From Glandiceps talaboti (lineage: Eukaryota; Hemichordata; Enteropneusta; Spengelidae), in contig NC_135568.1 in NCBI RefSeq assembly GCF_964340395.1, forward strand, positions 14,016,776 to 14,078,775: a stretch of DNA of 62,000 nucleotides. The letters run 5' to 3'. The first letter of the stretch is position 1. Every line of letters begins with the position of its first letter. Under the pieces are notes generated by a model that was not told the origin of the DNA, ran no database searches, and saw only the letters and a list, made by a program, of their open reading frames with translations. Below, one piece after another: positions 13,090 through 23,645 of this stretch. The position numbers and the translations under genes were made by a program.

Positions 13090-13779
13090 CTCCTCAATAA
13101 TCAATAAGACAGTACATATAAGTCACCAGTCACTCTACTGATATAATCTCACGTTTGCAGTTCTTCCAAATTTTATTTTAACATTACCGTTCTAAAGCTT
13201 TTATTTGATGCCTGCAAGGTCAACTTGTATCTTCCCTCCCTCTTTAGAATGTCGAGTAAATATGGTAGTTTCTCTTAGCACATTCAAAGGGTAAACAGTT
13301 GCACTGCATTCACGGCAATTGTTATCAATAGTTATTAGGGAGAAAGGAGGGGTATTCCTGTATTCTCGAGAGTAAATGCTGGCCAAGACTTATCATCCTT
13401 TTCTCTTTCCAGAATACAACAGAACAAAGGAACAATACATAACGTTATTCGTGCATATGTGAAACGTGATTTGTGCTCTTACTGTATTAGTGTGAAACAT
13501 GTCATGAATGTATTTTCAATACCTTCAGCAAAGAAAGAATGACCACATCTCTACGTATACCTGCTTCTGTTGAGGGTTGATACTCTGTATGTAGTAGGCA
13601 AATATAATTATTGACACTGACAGGAAGTGCCAATCTACATATACAAGTGCTGATCACGGGACGGGGTTTCTGTTTCGTAAGTTGAGTTTTGATTTTCTCA
13701 AACCAACCCCAATAAGCCATTGTCCGTCTGGAGGCAGATCTCACGAGATCCCACGAGACTCCATTGAGTGCATAACAAC
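13090..13779. other. No secure gene
   Basis: Minus-strand frames at 13201-13386 and 13502-13744 are open. The first ends in TAA and is followed about 25 bases later by AATAAA, as a terminal exon would be, but no acceptor site with a phase fitting the exon at 16868-17170 could be assigned. Treated as unresolved. Confidence 0.3.
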
Positions 13780-14335
13780 CATGTTAGGGTGTTCAAGCAG
13801 AAGTGCCAAACGGTTAGCAACACCAAACTTTAAAAGTATGGTTGTAAAACGATGTGCATATAGGGTATGTCGCAGGGTGTTTCATTAACAGCCATCAGAT
13901 GGCGATTTATGGGCGTCTTTGCACAGATGAAGAGCTGGTTGAAATTGACAGAGTTACCTTTAATTTGGCCTTGAAATCAGTTTCAAAACTGCATTTAAAA
14001 TATTACATTTAGAGTTGGATCCACTCGACAGATCGCAGGCCCATGATTTTGCTTGTGAAGCCGTTAAATTGCTATATTGTCAACTATTTTTAAACAAATG
14101 TCTAAAATTTGATACAGTGTCATAACTTTTCACAAGATTGCATCACATTGTCTAAATCAATACACGAGTGTACGCATTTACCTAACTCTAACTCAAGTTA
14201 ATAGTTAACAGTGGTTTATTTTTTAGTCTGTAATTCGTCAGATAAATTCGTCCACAATTGCTAAAACCATTGAAAATGGGTGAGAATGTTTATCATTGAC
14301 TTTGATTTTATCCTATCAACTTAAAATTCTATCAA
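13780..14335. repeat. Dispersed repeat family R, copy 1
   Basis: Homologous to 44380-45005 and, in part, to 24250-24370, 25090-25180 and 25541-25780. Shared text includes CAGATGAAGAGC, GTATGGTTGTAAAA and GAGTTGGATCCACTCGA. No intact frame is conserved across the copies. Confidence 0.7.
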
Positions 14336-14349
14336 TTTATAAATCACAT

Positions 14350-14361
<12 letters not shown>

Positions 14362-14436
<75 letters not shown>
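14362..14436. repeat. (TA)n microsatellite
   Basis: About 37 uninterrupted TA units. Confidence 0.95.
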
Positions 14437-14443
<7 letters not shown>

Positions 14444-15234
14444 AACTACTAGTAATAGTACATTATCAAGTAAGATACACAGGAGCCTTTACACAGTGTT
14501 TCATGCTTACGCAATCATCAGATGACTAACGGTACAGTCATTGATGTTCTACTATTAAAGTTAAAAAAAATTTCTAAGATTCCATTTTTAAATCGTGCAA
14601 TTTGGATAAACAACCTTTAATATAATATAGACAAAGGGTCATTAAGGAAAAGCGCATCATGTAGTGCACCGTATCTAACTTTATTTAGTACTAATAGTGT
14701 TGCTAGAACATATATGTGTTGGTGGAGTATAGTCAGTAGTTTAAACAGTATTGACTGTGACAACAGCATGTGAATCAAATGAACAAGAATACAAATTTGA
14801 CTAAATACAATGAATGTCTTTATATCAATATGCAAATGATGACGTTGTTGGTACAATTCTGAAGTAACACGGCTTACTACACTGTATATAGTCGACGTGA
14901 CACTGAATTTGATATTGATTCGTCGATGACAGCCAATCAATTAAAGTTACCTATTTAGGATGTGCTTCATGAAATACGTCACGGACTTACCCCGGGCCGT
15001 TTTTTCCTTAGCAGTTACTACTGCTTCCATGTATGGTTGAACCATGACATTGGCAATAAGTTGTCCACTTTCCTTAAAGATATAAAAACAAAAACAAAAA
15101 AAACCGTTAACCTATTTCTAGGAGATACTGACCATTCTCCAATTCAGATTTACACAGAATGTCTTCAGTAATTATAAGGACCATGTAGAGGACATTTAAA
15201 TGGATGTAAGCTGAATACCTACTGTAAGGACAAT

Positions 15235-15274
<40 letters not shown>

Positions 15275-16773
15275 TATTAGAAGAGGCATAATATACACTG
15301 GGGCAATGAATTCTGGGAAACAAATAAATATAATCGAGAGAGGTGACTCGAAACCTAAATGCTGGAATGAGTTTTCTGGATCCTGAACTACACAGAAACT
15401 CACCTGAGATGAAATCAGCCTCGCTTTTGAAACGTAATCAACATGATGGTAATATTTATGATAAAACAGGGGGGTGCTCGTTATAAGCCCCAATGACAAC
15501 AGCCCGCAGGGGCTACAGGAATTGATTCCTCTGCGTTCGTTGGTCCCAGAATTACGAACACAGCAATCATCAGTGAAAATGTTAACTGTCTTTATTGACT
15601 AAGTAAAGACATTGTGTCCTTTCTTCCATTCTTCCCTTTATCTAATTAAAACCACTGCTCACCATATAGATAGGTACGAGTGTTATTCGTAGTTCACCTA
15701 CCTTGTTATCTTCGGCGAGATTTTGACACCAAATAAAGATTTATTTGCATATATTGCACCTAATAAGTATGCGTTTGGTTGTATGTTTTTTTCGGTTTAA
15801 TAATCTCAACAAAGATAAGATGGTATGTCAACTGAGAATGAAATTCATACATTGGTAATTATCAGGTGAGAAAGACAGATAGACAGACTGCCATGCCTGT
15901 AGAACTACCGAACCTTAGTTCATTTGTGTCTAAAATGGCCATAGTTAAACAACTCAATATATACGTGTGCATAATGAAAGAAATAACAATATTTTGATGA
16001 CACATGTTAATGTCAAGGTCATAGATCAAGGACTTGAAAATCTTTCATTTCATAATATGGGTAGACAGTAGTGCACTCACTTCTGTTTTATTTTTAACAT
16101 TATGGGAACATACCAAACTAAACTGAAAATACTACAGACATATCGAAGTTATTCACTAATCAGTGACAGTGATACTTAAGAGTGAATTTCAACATACAGC
16201 AAGACTATCCGCATTTGAATACCTTTGAACACCAAATACAAACATGTACATATCAATTGCTTACATGGCAATTAGATGTGTTTGTTTTGCAGAGGGGCTG
16301 TCAAGAAACATTGGTCACTCAAACACATTGTAGTAATGTCAAGGGAAGCAGATTATATAGGGACGACCCATAGGTTTGATGGATAGGTCCACTCAGTCAA
16401 CGCTATGTATTCTTTTTTCTCAGTTGCATGCATACACTATCCTAGAATTTATGCAGGAACACAGACAGTTCCAGACTAATCAGCAATAATCTACAAAGGT
16501 CCCATGATACAGACGCAAGATCATACATTTTAAGTGATTACTCCATTCAGCCTTTCCTAGCGAATATCACTGAGTGTTCCCGTAATAGATAGATCCTGCC
16601 AATTGTTGCCATGTTTGACATGGATTAAGTTCCATACCTCCCCAAAAGCAGACAGGGTGTTCAGTATATTTTCAAGTACCCATTTTAATCAAGGCCCTTT
16701 TAGGTTACCCTGACATATCCCAAAAATCTTCAAACCTTTCCCTCCCCGAATCCTCCAAAAATTTGTTGTTGTT

Positions 16774-16778
<5 letters not shown>
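14437..16778. other. No secure gene; (GACA)n tract
   Basis: (GACA)n occupies 15235-15274, preceded by GAATACCTACTGTAAGGA, a relative of the terminal motif of the repeat at 47119-50800. The 107-codon minus frame 14617-14940 and the minus frame 15107-15499 show no recognisable domain. A GTGAGT donor-like site at about 15399-15404 on the minus strand is isolated and could not be linked in phase to the exons upstream. Confidence 0.35.

Positions 16779-16809
<31 letters not shown>
16779..16809. repeat. (GT)n microsatellite
   Basis: Lies in the putative intron just downstream of the exon at 16868-17170 on the minus strand. Confidence 0.9.
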
Positions 16810-16812
<3 letters not shown>

Positions 16813-16867
16813 AATAATAAACGGTTACTATATAAAAGATGAAGCGAGGATAGTTTTCTCGACTTAC

Positions 16868-17170
16868 CCTTTTGAAATGCAAAGGTTGAAATGACTGGGA
16901 CTTATTAAATTTCATCAAGAATTCCAAGTCAAGGTTGGGATTTTCAACTTTCATATTCCATTTGATGTTGAGGTAACCGTCCAATGTATCTTGGCTCACA
17001 GTTATACGACACACCATAGACACTATTGTATAGCCTTCTCTTAGTTCAACATCGAGTTTTGATGCTGGCTGTATTGAGAAACTGACTTCAGCAAAATCAT
17101 TAACCATGCATGAGGCAGGCACAAACAGTGCAAACCCTTCTTTGAGGACGATTTCTTCGCCAACAGGTTT
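16868..17170 (-). CDS. Internal coding exon, candidate ZU5-like segment
   Basis: On the minus strand, a TTAG acceptor precedes AAACCTGTTGGC at 17170 and an excellent donor (AAAAGG then GTAAGT) follows at 16868. The exon is exactly 101 codons, phase 0 at both ends, with no stop. The peptide runs from KPVGEEIVLKEGFALFVPAS through SKLDVELREGYTIVSMVCRI to SFQPLHFKR. Alternating hydrophobic strands, a VPAS turn and a later IVSMVCRI strand followed by LDGYLNIKW recall ZU5 domains (ankyrin, UNC5, PIDD families). This is pattern resemblance only. The phase matches the exon at 19956-20029, which would supply the GGKINI strand before it. Downstream exons were not found. It could equally be another beta-sandwich domain. 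Confidence 0.6.
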
Positions 17171-17548
17171 CTAATATATAATGGAATAAATCACTGAAAT
17201 ATTGATACCAAAGCACATGAAGCTTTGGATTGATTATGTGATTTATAATGTGGTATATGTGGTATACATAACCTAGTTTTACACATGTGTACGAGTCATA
17301 ATTCCCCCCCCCCCCATATACCTTCTTTGGTCACAAATGATTCACGTCATCATACCAAATGCATCAGTGATTACTTCCATACGTGTGTGTATTTGTGATG
17401 TTTTTGAAAACTAAACAAATTCATGTAATTTAAAATTCGTATATATTGAATGATCGCGTGTTCATTTGCATAAGAAACCGGCAAGTACTAACTTGCATGT
17501 TTAATAATTATTATTTAACCAAGTCAAATGAAAGTCATTTTTGATAAG
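17171..17548. other. Intronic sequence
   Basis: Lies between two exons of the minus-strand gene. It holds a C-run near 17307-17316; nothing else seen. Confidence 0.4.
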
Positions 17549-17932
17549 TTAAACTCCTTTCCGACTCTTGCCGAAAATTTCCGCGTAACCTTAATCCATG
17601 AAGGAAACTATCCGCTAACACTTTAAACCCATGAAAGAAACTGTCCGCAGCTTGGTAATCATTTCTATGACACTGACCCCACCGTGTCAACTGTTACAAT
17701 GCAATCAACATGCAACAAACTGAACTTTTGGGGAAAACATCGGATTATTTGGCCGATGTGTGTGGGGTGAGATTTCTATAGTGAAGTTTGTAATTAACAT
17801 GATAATGGGTAAGAGGTTATGTGACAGAGCTGTGGACAAAATGAAGGTTGACTTTCTGATGACAAACCTCAAAACGCATCGAATTCGAAGTATAACTTCG
17901 TTATAGGACAGGTCCTCTGCCATTAACTGAAA
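17549..17932. repeat. Cassette AB, copy 1
   Basis: Half A (ACTCCTTTCCGACTC to TGTTACAATGCAA, about 17549-17705) and half B (GGATTATTTGG to ACTTCGTTATAG, about 17740-17912) recur at 18586-18830 and 19610-19795. Both copies of half B keep a minus-strand frame with M(A/S)ED and YNEVILRIR. In both copies half B is followed by a hairpin, but a different one in each. Confidence 0.75.
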
Positions 17933-17934
17933 TT

Positions 17935-18486
17935 ATATTATAGCATTACCAATTCCAGTTAATTTTGTGACGTCATCGTTGTACATTATTACTGATAATG
18001 TACTCCATTATTGGGGCATCGCGGCCCCGGAACGAGCATAACAATACAAGCTTATCTGTTCTGTTTCTTCATACGACTAGGTATTTTTTCGAAATGTATG
18101 TTGTTACTTATGATTGTCATTTCCACTGTTTAAAAATACAACGCATTCATGAAACAAGTTTGTCTTCACAGCAGTTCATTGAAGTGTATATGTGTGTGTG
18201 TACGTGTACGTACGTGTGTCGCTATGATTAGTATTCAGCTTCCGGGCCGAACATGGCAGACGATGTTCAGCGCTGTGTATATTATACGTTGTTTTGCGTT
18301 TCTCGGTCTACAAATTCACTGGAATTGGCAAAACTATAAAATAATAACAATAATGTATGCCCTCCCAGTCCATAATGGACTCAAGCAAACTTTGCACTCC
18401 ATAATGGGCTCGGCTGTCGCCTCGCCCATTAGTCGTTCAAAGTTTGCTTTCGTCCATTATGGGCTGGGAGGGCGTACATTATTGTT
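17935..18486 (+). mobile_element. Palindrome-ended element, copy 1
   Basis: This unit is repeated in reverse orientation at 34738-35290. It has imperfect short inverted repeats (CCAATTCCAG near 17948-17960; CTGGAATTGG near 18319-18328). It ends in a 140-bp inverted repeat (18347-18486) whose arms start AACAATAATGT and contain GCCCTCCCAG and GCAAACTTTG. The body carries CGGCCCCGGAACGAGC and a CGTACGTGTGTCGC tract. No protein-coding capacity is evident. Confidence 0.75.
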
Positions 18487-18585
18487 TAAATAATGGGGTG
18501 CAGCCGAGGACAAAATAATGGAGCTTTACCCAACTCTGTCCCATTATTTTCAGGTAATGTCCTCTGACATGTACCATAACTATCA

Positions 18586-19031
18586 GTTATACTCCTTTCC
18601 GACTCTTCCCCATTGTTTCAACAGTGTCCTTAATTTCATTTAGTGGACACTTTTTCAGTTAATGGGACACTTTTACACAAAGAAAGTGTCCACGTACCGT
18701 TAATCCATGAATGGGACTAGCCACTAACATTTTCCCCCATGAATGAAACTGTCTCCAGCAAGTTAATCATTTCTATAGCACTGTCGCCAACTTGTCAACT
18801 GTTACAATGCAACCACCATGTGCTCCCCTGCCTAATACTGTGTTTCTGCACCTGTCATTCTGTAAAGTGTAAAATGGTGGGTATTGAACACAGTACCTCT
18901 AGTTCTGTACATATCTATCGAAAACATGCTCTATAATCACTTCACTACAAAGTGACTTTTGTGCAGAAAGCAGGTCTTCATATGGAATTTGTTCATTGAC
19001 TTGACAATGCATATGTGCACTTGGGTTATTA
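18586..19031. repeat. Cassette AB, copy 2, half A plus unique sequence
   Basis: Homologous to 17549-17705 up to about 18830. It is then separated from its half B by about 780 bases that include the TA-flanked element 19032-19488. An extra GTGTCC-containing repeat (18630-18700) is inserted within half A. Confidence 0.65.
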
Positions 19032-19488
19032 GAGAGGTTTAGATGCGCATATTTGCGTGTGTTCTATACGTGTGGCGTCATAGTCACGTGATTCAAAGCA
19101 ACTCAGGCGTTCTGTATCAATCGACGCTACGTCAAAATGGCGGTCTATACATAACTGTAAATACGTGTTGAGTTTCTGTCATTTTCTTCTATCAAATGTC
19201 ATATTATTTATATTAAAGTTCGGAAGCATCACTTGAAACTAATTATTTGGTTTTTGGTTTGGGTAGTTGCAGGAAAAATGTCGAAAATATGGGACAAATT
19301 TAGAAATCAAAGGCATGTGTCTGGCCTTCTGGACAGAAGCTGTCAACGTGCGCGTTCACATTCCACTGTCTTTTTCATGTTTGTGTTTAGAACACATAAC
19401 TAAACACAACTTTGAATGCATCATTACTTGTACGCCTGCAAGCCTGCTCCCGAACACGTATGCGTTCTAACTTGTATCTAAACCTCTC
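19032..19488. mobile_element. TA-flanked miniature inverted-repeat element
   Basis: 457 bp, beginning GAGAGGTTTAGA and ending with its complement TCTAAACCTCTC, between TA dinucleotides (19030-19031, 19489-19490). The symmetry extends outward by five more bases (GTTAT and ATAAC), so the exact boundary is slightly uncertain. No transposase frame. Confidence 0.7.
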
Positions 19489-19609
19489 TAATAACAAATC
19501 TACGGATGGGTAAAACGGAAATACTACTCGATTTGGGACTGTAATTTTATTACAGAAAGAGTCCCTACCAGGTTCTTGGATTTGACACTGAAATTTTAGG
19601 GGGGGGGGG

Positions 19610-19803
19610 GACATCACATCAGATTATTTGGCTGAGAAGTGTGGGATTGGATTTCTATAGTAAATTTTGTAATTAACATGATAATGGGTAAGAGGTTATG
19701 TAACAGAACTGTCCATAATGTTGACTTTCTGGTGAAAAACCTAAAAACTCGTCGAATCCGAAGTATAACTTCGTTATAGTACACGTCCTCCGACATTTGC
19801 TGA
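19610..19803. repeat. Cassette AB, copy 2, half B
   Basis: Homologous to about 17740-17932. Relative to copy 1 there is a 6-base in-frame deletion, and both the plus- and minus-strand small frames stay open. Confidence 0.75.
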
Positions 19804-19889
19804 TTTTATTAGGACAGTTTTGGTTAACAAACCCATCAGTTACTTTGTCCGAGGCACAGACAGTTTAACCAAAACAGTCCTAATAAAAA
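19804..19889. repeat. Short hairpin element
   Basis: Arms TTTTATTAGGACAGTTTTGG and its near complement CCAAAACAGTCCTAATAAAA, about 24 bases each, with a loop of about 35. It is followed by ATGTCCTCTAACATGTCC, the text that also follows the palindrome region of cassette copy 1 (18556-18575). Confidence 0.75.
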
Positions 19890-19955
19890 CAATAAATGTC
19901 CTCTAACATGTCCTATAACTATCAGTTATTGAACACTATAGACTATTTTTCTTAC

Positions 19956-20029
19956 CTTCCGAATGGTGTATTGACCATTTACTTCACTCACTTTATTTAA
20001 CTTCGTAATTATGTTGATCTTCCCACCAC
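19956..20029 (-). CDS. Internal coding exon, same minus-strand gene
   Basis: A CTGTAG acceptor at 20030-20031 and an AAG/GTAAGA donor at 19955 bound 74 bases. Two bases complete a split codon, then 24 codons read GGKINIITKLNKVSEVNGQY plus TIRK and end in phase 0. The other two frames contain stops. The 5-prime split codon is completed by the single G ending the exon 20556-20748 (G + GT = Gly), and the 3-prime end joins in phase to 16868-17170. This exon would form the first strands of the candidate ZU5-like domain. Confidence 0.55.
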
Positions 20030-20555
20030 CTACAGCATAATAAAAATATATCAACTGTTTAACAATCATCACTATGTCCGCTTCTCAATTTAGACTTTTG
20101 TTTACTGTTGCAAATAAGCAAGGACCTTCAAGTGTTTGAATTCCATTGCATGTTTAGTATCAGTGCGCAAAGTAACAACACCTATCGAAAAGATAATTAA
20201 ATGGGAAGAATTGGAAATAAAAGGCGAGGCTAATTAGCTTCCTTAGTTGATATGTAAAGTAACAACAATCACAGTCACCTAAAATAGTTTACTCTTTTGG
20301 CAATGGTAGCAATGTTTATAAGACATCGGTAAAAATGGGTTTATCAGTTTTGAATGATATCTAAAAGAGTTACATGGTGACCTCTGAATTTTATAGTTTG
20401 AATTTAACTGGGAAAGGATTTTAACTTTCACAAAATAACACAAAATAAGGTGGTTTGTTCTGAGACACATTGAACGTTAATAGAGTTTATGATTGTTTGT
20501 TTCAACTAAGGCCGACCTTACCTACGAATTCATTCAGAATTGCGTTAAATCATAC

Positions 20556-20748
20556 CTCTAATACCTCTATCAGTCAAATCAGATCCCAGAGGTTTCTTTT
20601 CATCTTCATGAATCGCAGCCACACCCTGTTTGCAGATATCCATAGGTAGTCTAATGAGTTGGTTTCCATGGGAGTTTTTAGCACACCTGCCAGGTACTTC
20701 CAGGTACTTATTGTTTTCAGTGGTCAATTTCTTCATATTTGATATGCC
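20556..20748 (-). CDS. Internal coding exon, same minus-strand gene
   Basis: The acceptor (ATTGTAG) ends at 20749 and the donor (AGAG/GTATGA) begins at 20555. The exon is 193 bases: 64 codons plus one base. The peptide starts GISNMKKLTTENNKYLEVPG and ends DLTDRGIR plus a split Gly. It is hydrophilic, with two Cys, and has no recognised domain. An alternative donor ten bases earlier (AGAG/GTATTA) would leave the same phase. It joins in phase 0 to the exon at 26458-26510 upstream and by a split codon to 19956-20029 downstream. Confidence 0.5.
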
Positions 20749-21736
20749 CTACAATATGGAGGCGTAAGAGCTTTCATTTCAGTATCTGATAAGTCAAGAT
20801 TTGTAGAAATTCTTTGATGGGAACTACTCATGTTTCATTCTTATCTTCCTACTACTTATTTGTATTAATCCTGAATCTACAGGGTAAGCTGAATTGTCAA
20901 ATTTATTTATATTATTCCACAGATCCTTATAGAGAGGTCAAGAATGCACACCCCTACGTAAACTGGCCTATTTAGTGTGAGACATTCTCTGACTTTATGC
21001 ACTACTGGTTTCAGAACGTGAACAGTTTACCATAATTAATCATCTTGTACAATAACGCCATATACCGTAATTAGAAATTTCCCTATAGTCTACTATAATA
21101 AATTATACAAGGTGAGTGGTTGTGATATTTGTTTATCATTGGCGGCATATCTGTAGTCAGTAGTATGGCTAGTGATCATAAATGAAAATCAAACAACAGA
21201 TCACATGTCAACACAGAACGTTTCATGCTTATGGAAATGGATAAATATGTGTGATCAATAAACGAACAAAACAGATGTAGAAATTCCCTCACGCCTCAAA
21301 CAATTCAAGAAAGATCTGTACTCAACAATGAGTCATCTACTGTTGATGCCAGTCAGGAATCGTGAGTTTGTCAACTTTATAACAATCAATTTTTTGTATA
21401 CGATACGGAAGATTATAAAAATGAACGATTATCAATTAAGTAGCTATCGAGCTTTAACATTGAGACTGTGATTGCTAGTAACTTCTCGGACATTTAACAG
21501 ATTACAGGAAAACATTTAGAAAGTAACTATCCTCTGAGAGAGCAAGTAAGCTTTCCACAATTGCTACAGGACAACCAGCTTATAATACTAAGACTATATA
21601 CTATTTACAATATTTTCCCGAATGCTTTAATTCACATTGTACTAGACACTTCACTCCTAATGCATTAAAGTAATATAACATTATATTGAAATCGAAGTAA
21701 GTCTACAAAAATACTAACCAAGCAATCAATAGATAA

Positions 21737-21737
<1 letters not shown>

Positions 21738-21812
<75 letters not shown>

Positions 21813-21813
21813 A
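21738..21813. repeat. (AAAT)n microsatellite
   Basis: About 19 tandem AAAT units. Confidence 0.95.
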
Positions 21814-23264
21814 GTTAAGGTTCATTTTTCGTGAGAGGTTTGTTCAAGGTATATTACAAATTACCTCAGCGCTACAGCAAGTACTCCATTACCTCAAAGT
21901 ACAGCAGCCCTTACCATTGGAGCTCACGGTTAACGTGAAAGGCACCACAGAAATAAACTGTTCGAACTTTTTCTATTACTTTATTCAAGAAAACCCAAAC
22001 CCATTCTCAGTTAAAACAGAGAGGAAAAAATAGGTCTACGTACAATTCCTTGAAAAATAGGTCAAAATGTTATCAAAATTAAGACATTTTAAAATCCAAC
22101 ATAACGCTGTATGCTGTCTTTAGACTTAAGTCTACTATACAGGAAAATATTTGATATTGTCTAACTTAGAGTTATTTTGTGATCTATGATTAGTTGTATG
22201 CAAACTCCTTTCAATATAACAAGTAGGTGCACACTTAGTGACGCCTCAAAAAATGATATTATTTTGACTATTGTCATTATAGTTGCACTGTTATTAGCTA
22301 TGGACATGTGGTGCTCAAAACATGTTTCAGTTTTACTATTTATTCTACCACCCTTGTAACCATGATAATGGACAGCTCAATGTTGTTGTTAAATTTGGCT
22401 ATTATCTATACTATCCAGACAAGATAAGCTAACAGAGTACTGTGGTGTAAACGTAGAGTGTGCTAAATGTGACTGATTTTGTAACTGTCTCCACAGGCTA
22501 CTACATCTACTTGTGTCAGAACTTAATCAGTTTACCATTAATCGTCTTGTACAATAACACCATATACCATAAATCTCCCTATGATCTAATGTAATAAATT
22601 ATACAACGTGAGTGGTTGTGTTATCAGTTTATCATAGGCGGCATAATTTGTAGTCAGTCGTAGTTGCTAGTGGTCATAAATGAAAATCAAACAAAAGATC
22701 CCATGTCAACACTTATAAGGACACCTGTAAGGTTTTTTACTGCCGGGGGTGGGCCGGTGAATTTTTGTTCATGTTGTACATAAACATAGTGACCCCCTTG
22801 TGATTCATCTACAAAACGATCCAACCCTCCTCTAACAAAAAAATACACTGACATCTGTTGACAGGAAACATTCTTCTTGTTCTTGCAAAAGACACTCTTG
22901 ATTCCCAAAGCACAATACAGCACGCTGCATAGTTAATTTCACTTGCTACATTTACAGTAATTTTAAGTGTATCTGGTAAATTGCTGTCACAAATCCATTG
23001 CTTCACATGTATAAAGCTCTTTAGACAGGGACCCTATGAGAAGTATGATTGTATGTTCATGGACATGCAAAATATTCATGGTTTAGTAACCAAATATTCT
23101 AGGATATCTCTTAGATTGAGTGAACTATTACCATTATAGATTAATTTAGCTAATTATAAAGTACAATATTGGAAATGGAGTTAATATAATTGTAAACATC
23201 TGGGTTTCAGTAAGTTTCAAAGTAGGGAGAGAACTGGAAAAAGTATGGGGTAAAGTGCACGCTA

Positions 23265-23276
23265 CGCGCATGCGCG
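23265..23276. promoter_or_regulatory. Perfect NRF1-type palindrome
   Basis: CGCGCATGCGCG matches the NRF1 consensus YGCGCAYGCGCR exactly and sits alone in AT-rich DNA. No transcript start is assigned, so the role is uncertain. Confidence 0.35.
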
Positions 23277-23645
23277 CCTGCTATACAAGTATGGGGTTTT
23301 GGGTTGGGGGGTTTGGGTTGCAAGGCGATGTCCCCCTCCCATGGTAAGAGCTTTTTGAAAAATGAACACCTTTTGGAGGCTATTTAGAGCACCATTCAAA
23401 AGTAAAACACAACTTAGTTATATCATAAAAGTTTCACTAATTTTAGGGGTTCAAAGGTTTAAATCATCTCAAGTCATATTAACACAAATAATAATAAAAA
23501 AAAGATCAAGTAGAATTTGAGAAAATTTGGGGCAACATGCACAGTGGAGGTCAGTTACCATTTAGAGATACAAATTCATTAAATTATTTGAAAGTGTGTC
23601 TCTATTGGCTATGTTTGTGTGCAATTCAACATGTTCAGGTCAAAG

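Larger units (their letters stand above)
20749..23645. other. Putative long intron, left part
   Basis: A pair of direct repeats lies at 21008-21215 and 22512-22710 (shared GTACAATAAC, GAGTGGTTGTG and CATAAATGAAAATCAAAC). (AAAT)n occupies 21738-21813. No additional phase-compatible exon was found. A possible minus-strand donor at about 21916 ends in phase 1 and does not fit this gene. Confidence 0.4.

Noticed and set aside
14617-14940. 107-codon minus frame
   Set aside because: No recognisable domain, splice context or conservation signal; composition is like neighbouring non-coding DNA.
15399-15515. Possible minus-strand exon with CAG/GTGAGT donor
   Set aside because: Its acceptor phase does not fit the upstream exon ending in phase 0 at 16868, and no other exon supports it.
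17880-17912. loxP-like ATAACTTCGTTATAG text, also at 19760-19780
   Set aside because: Only about 11 bases agree, and the 8-bp spacer and second arm are absent; it is a small local palindrome.
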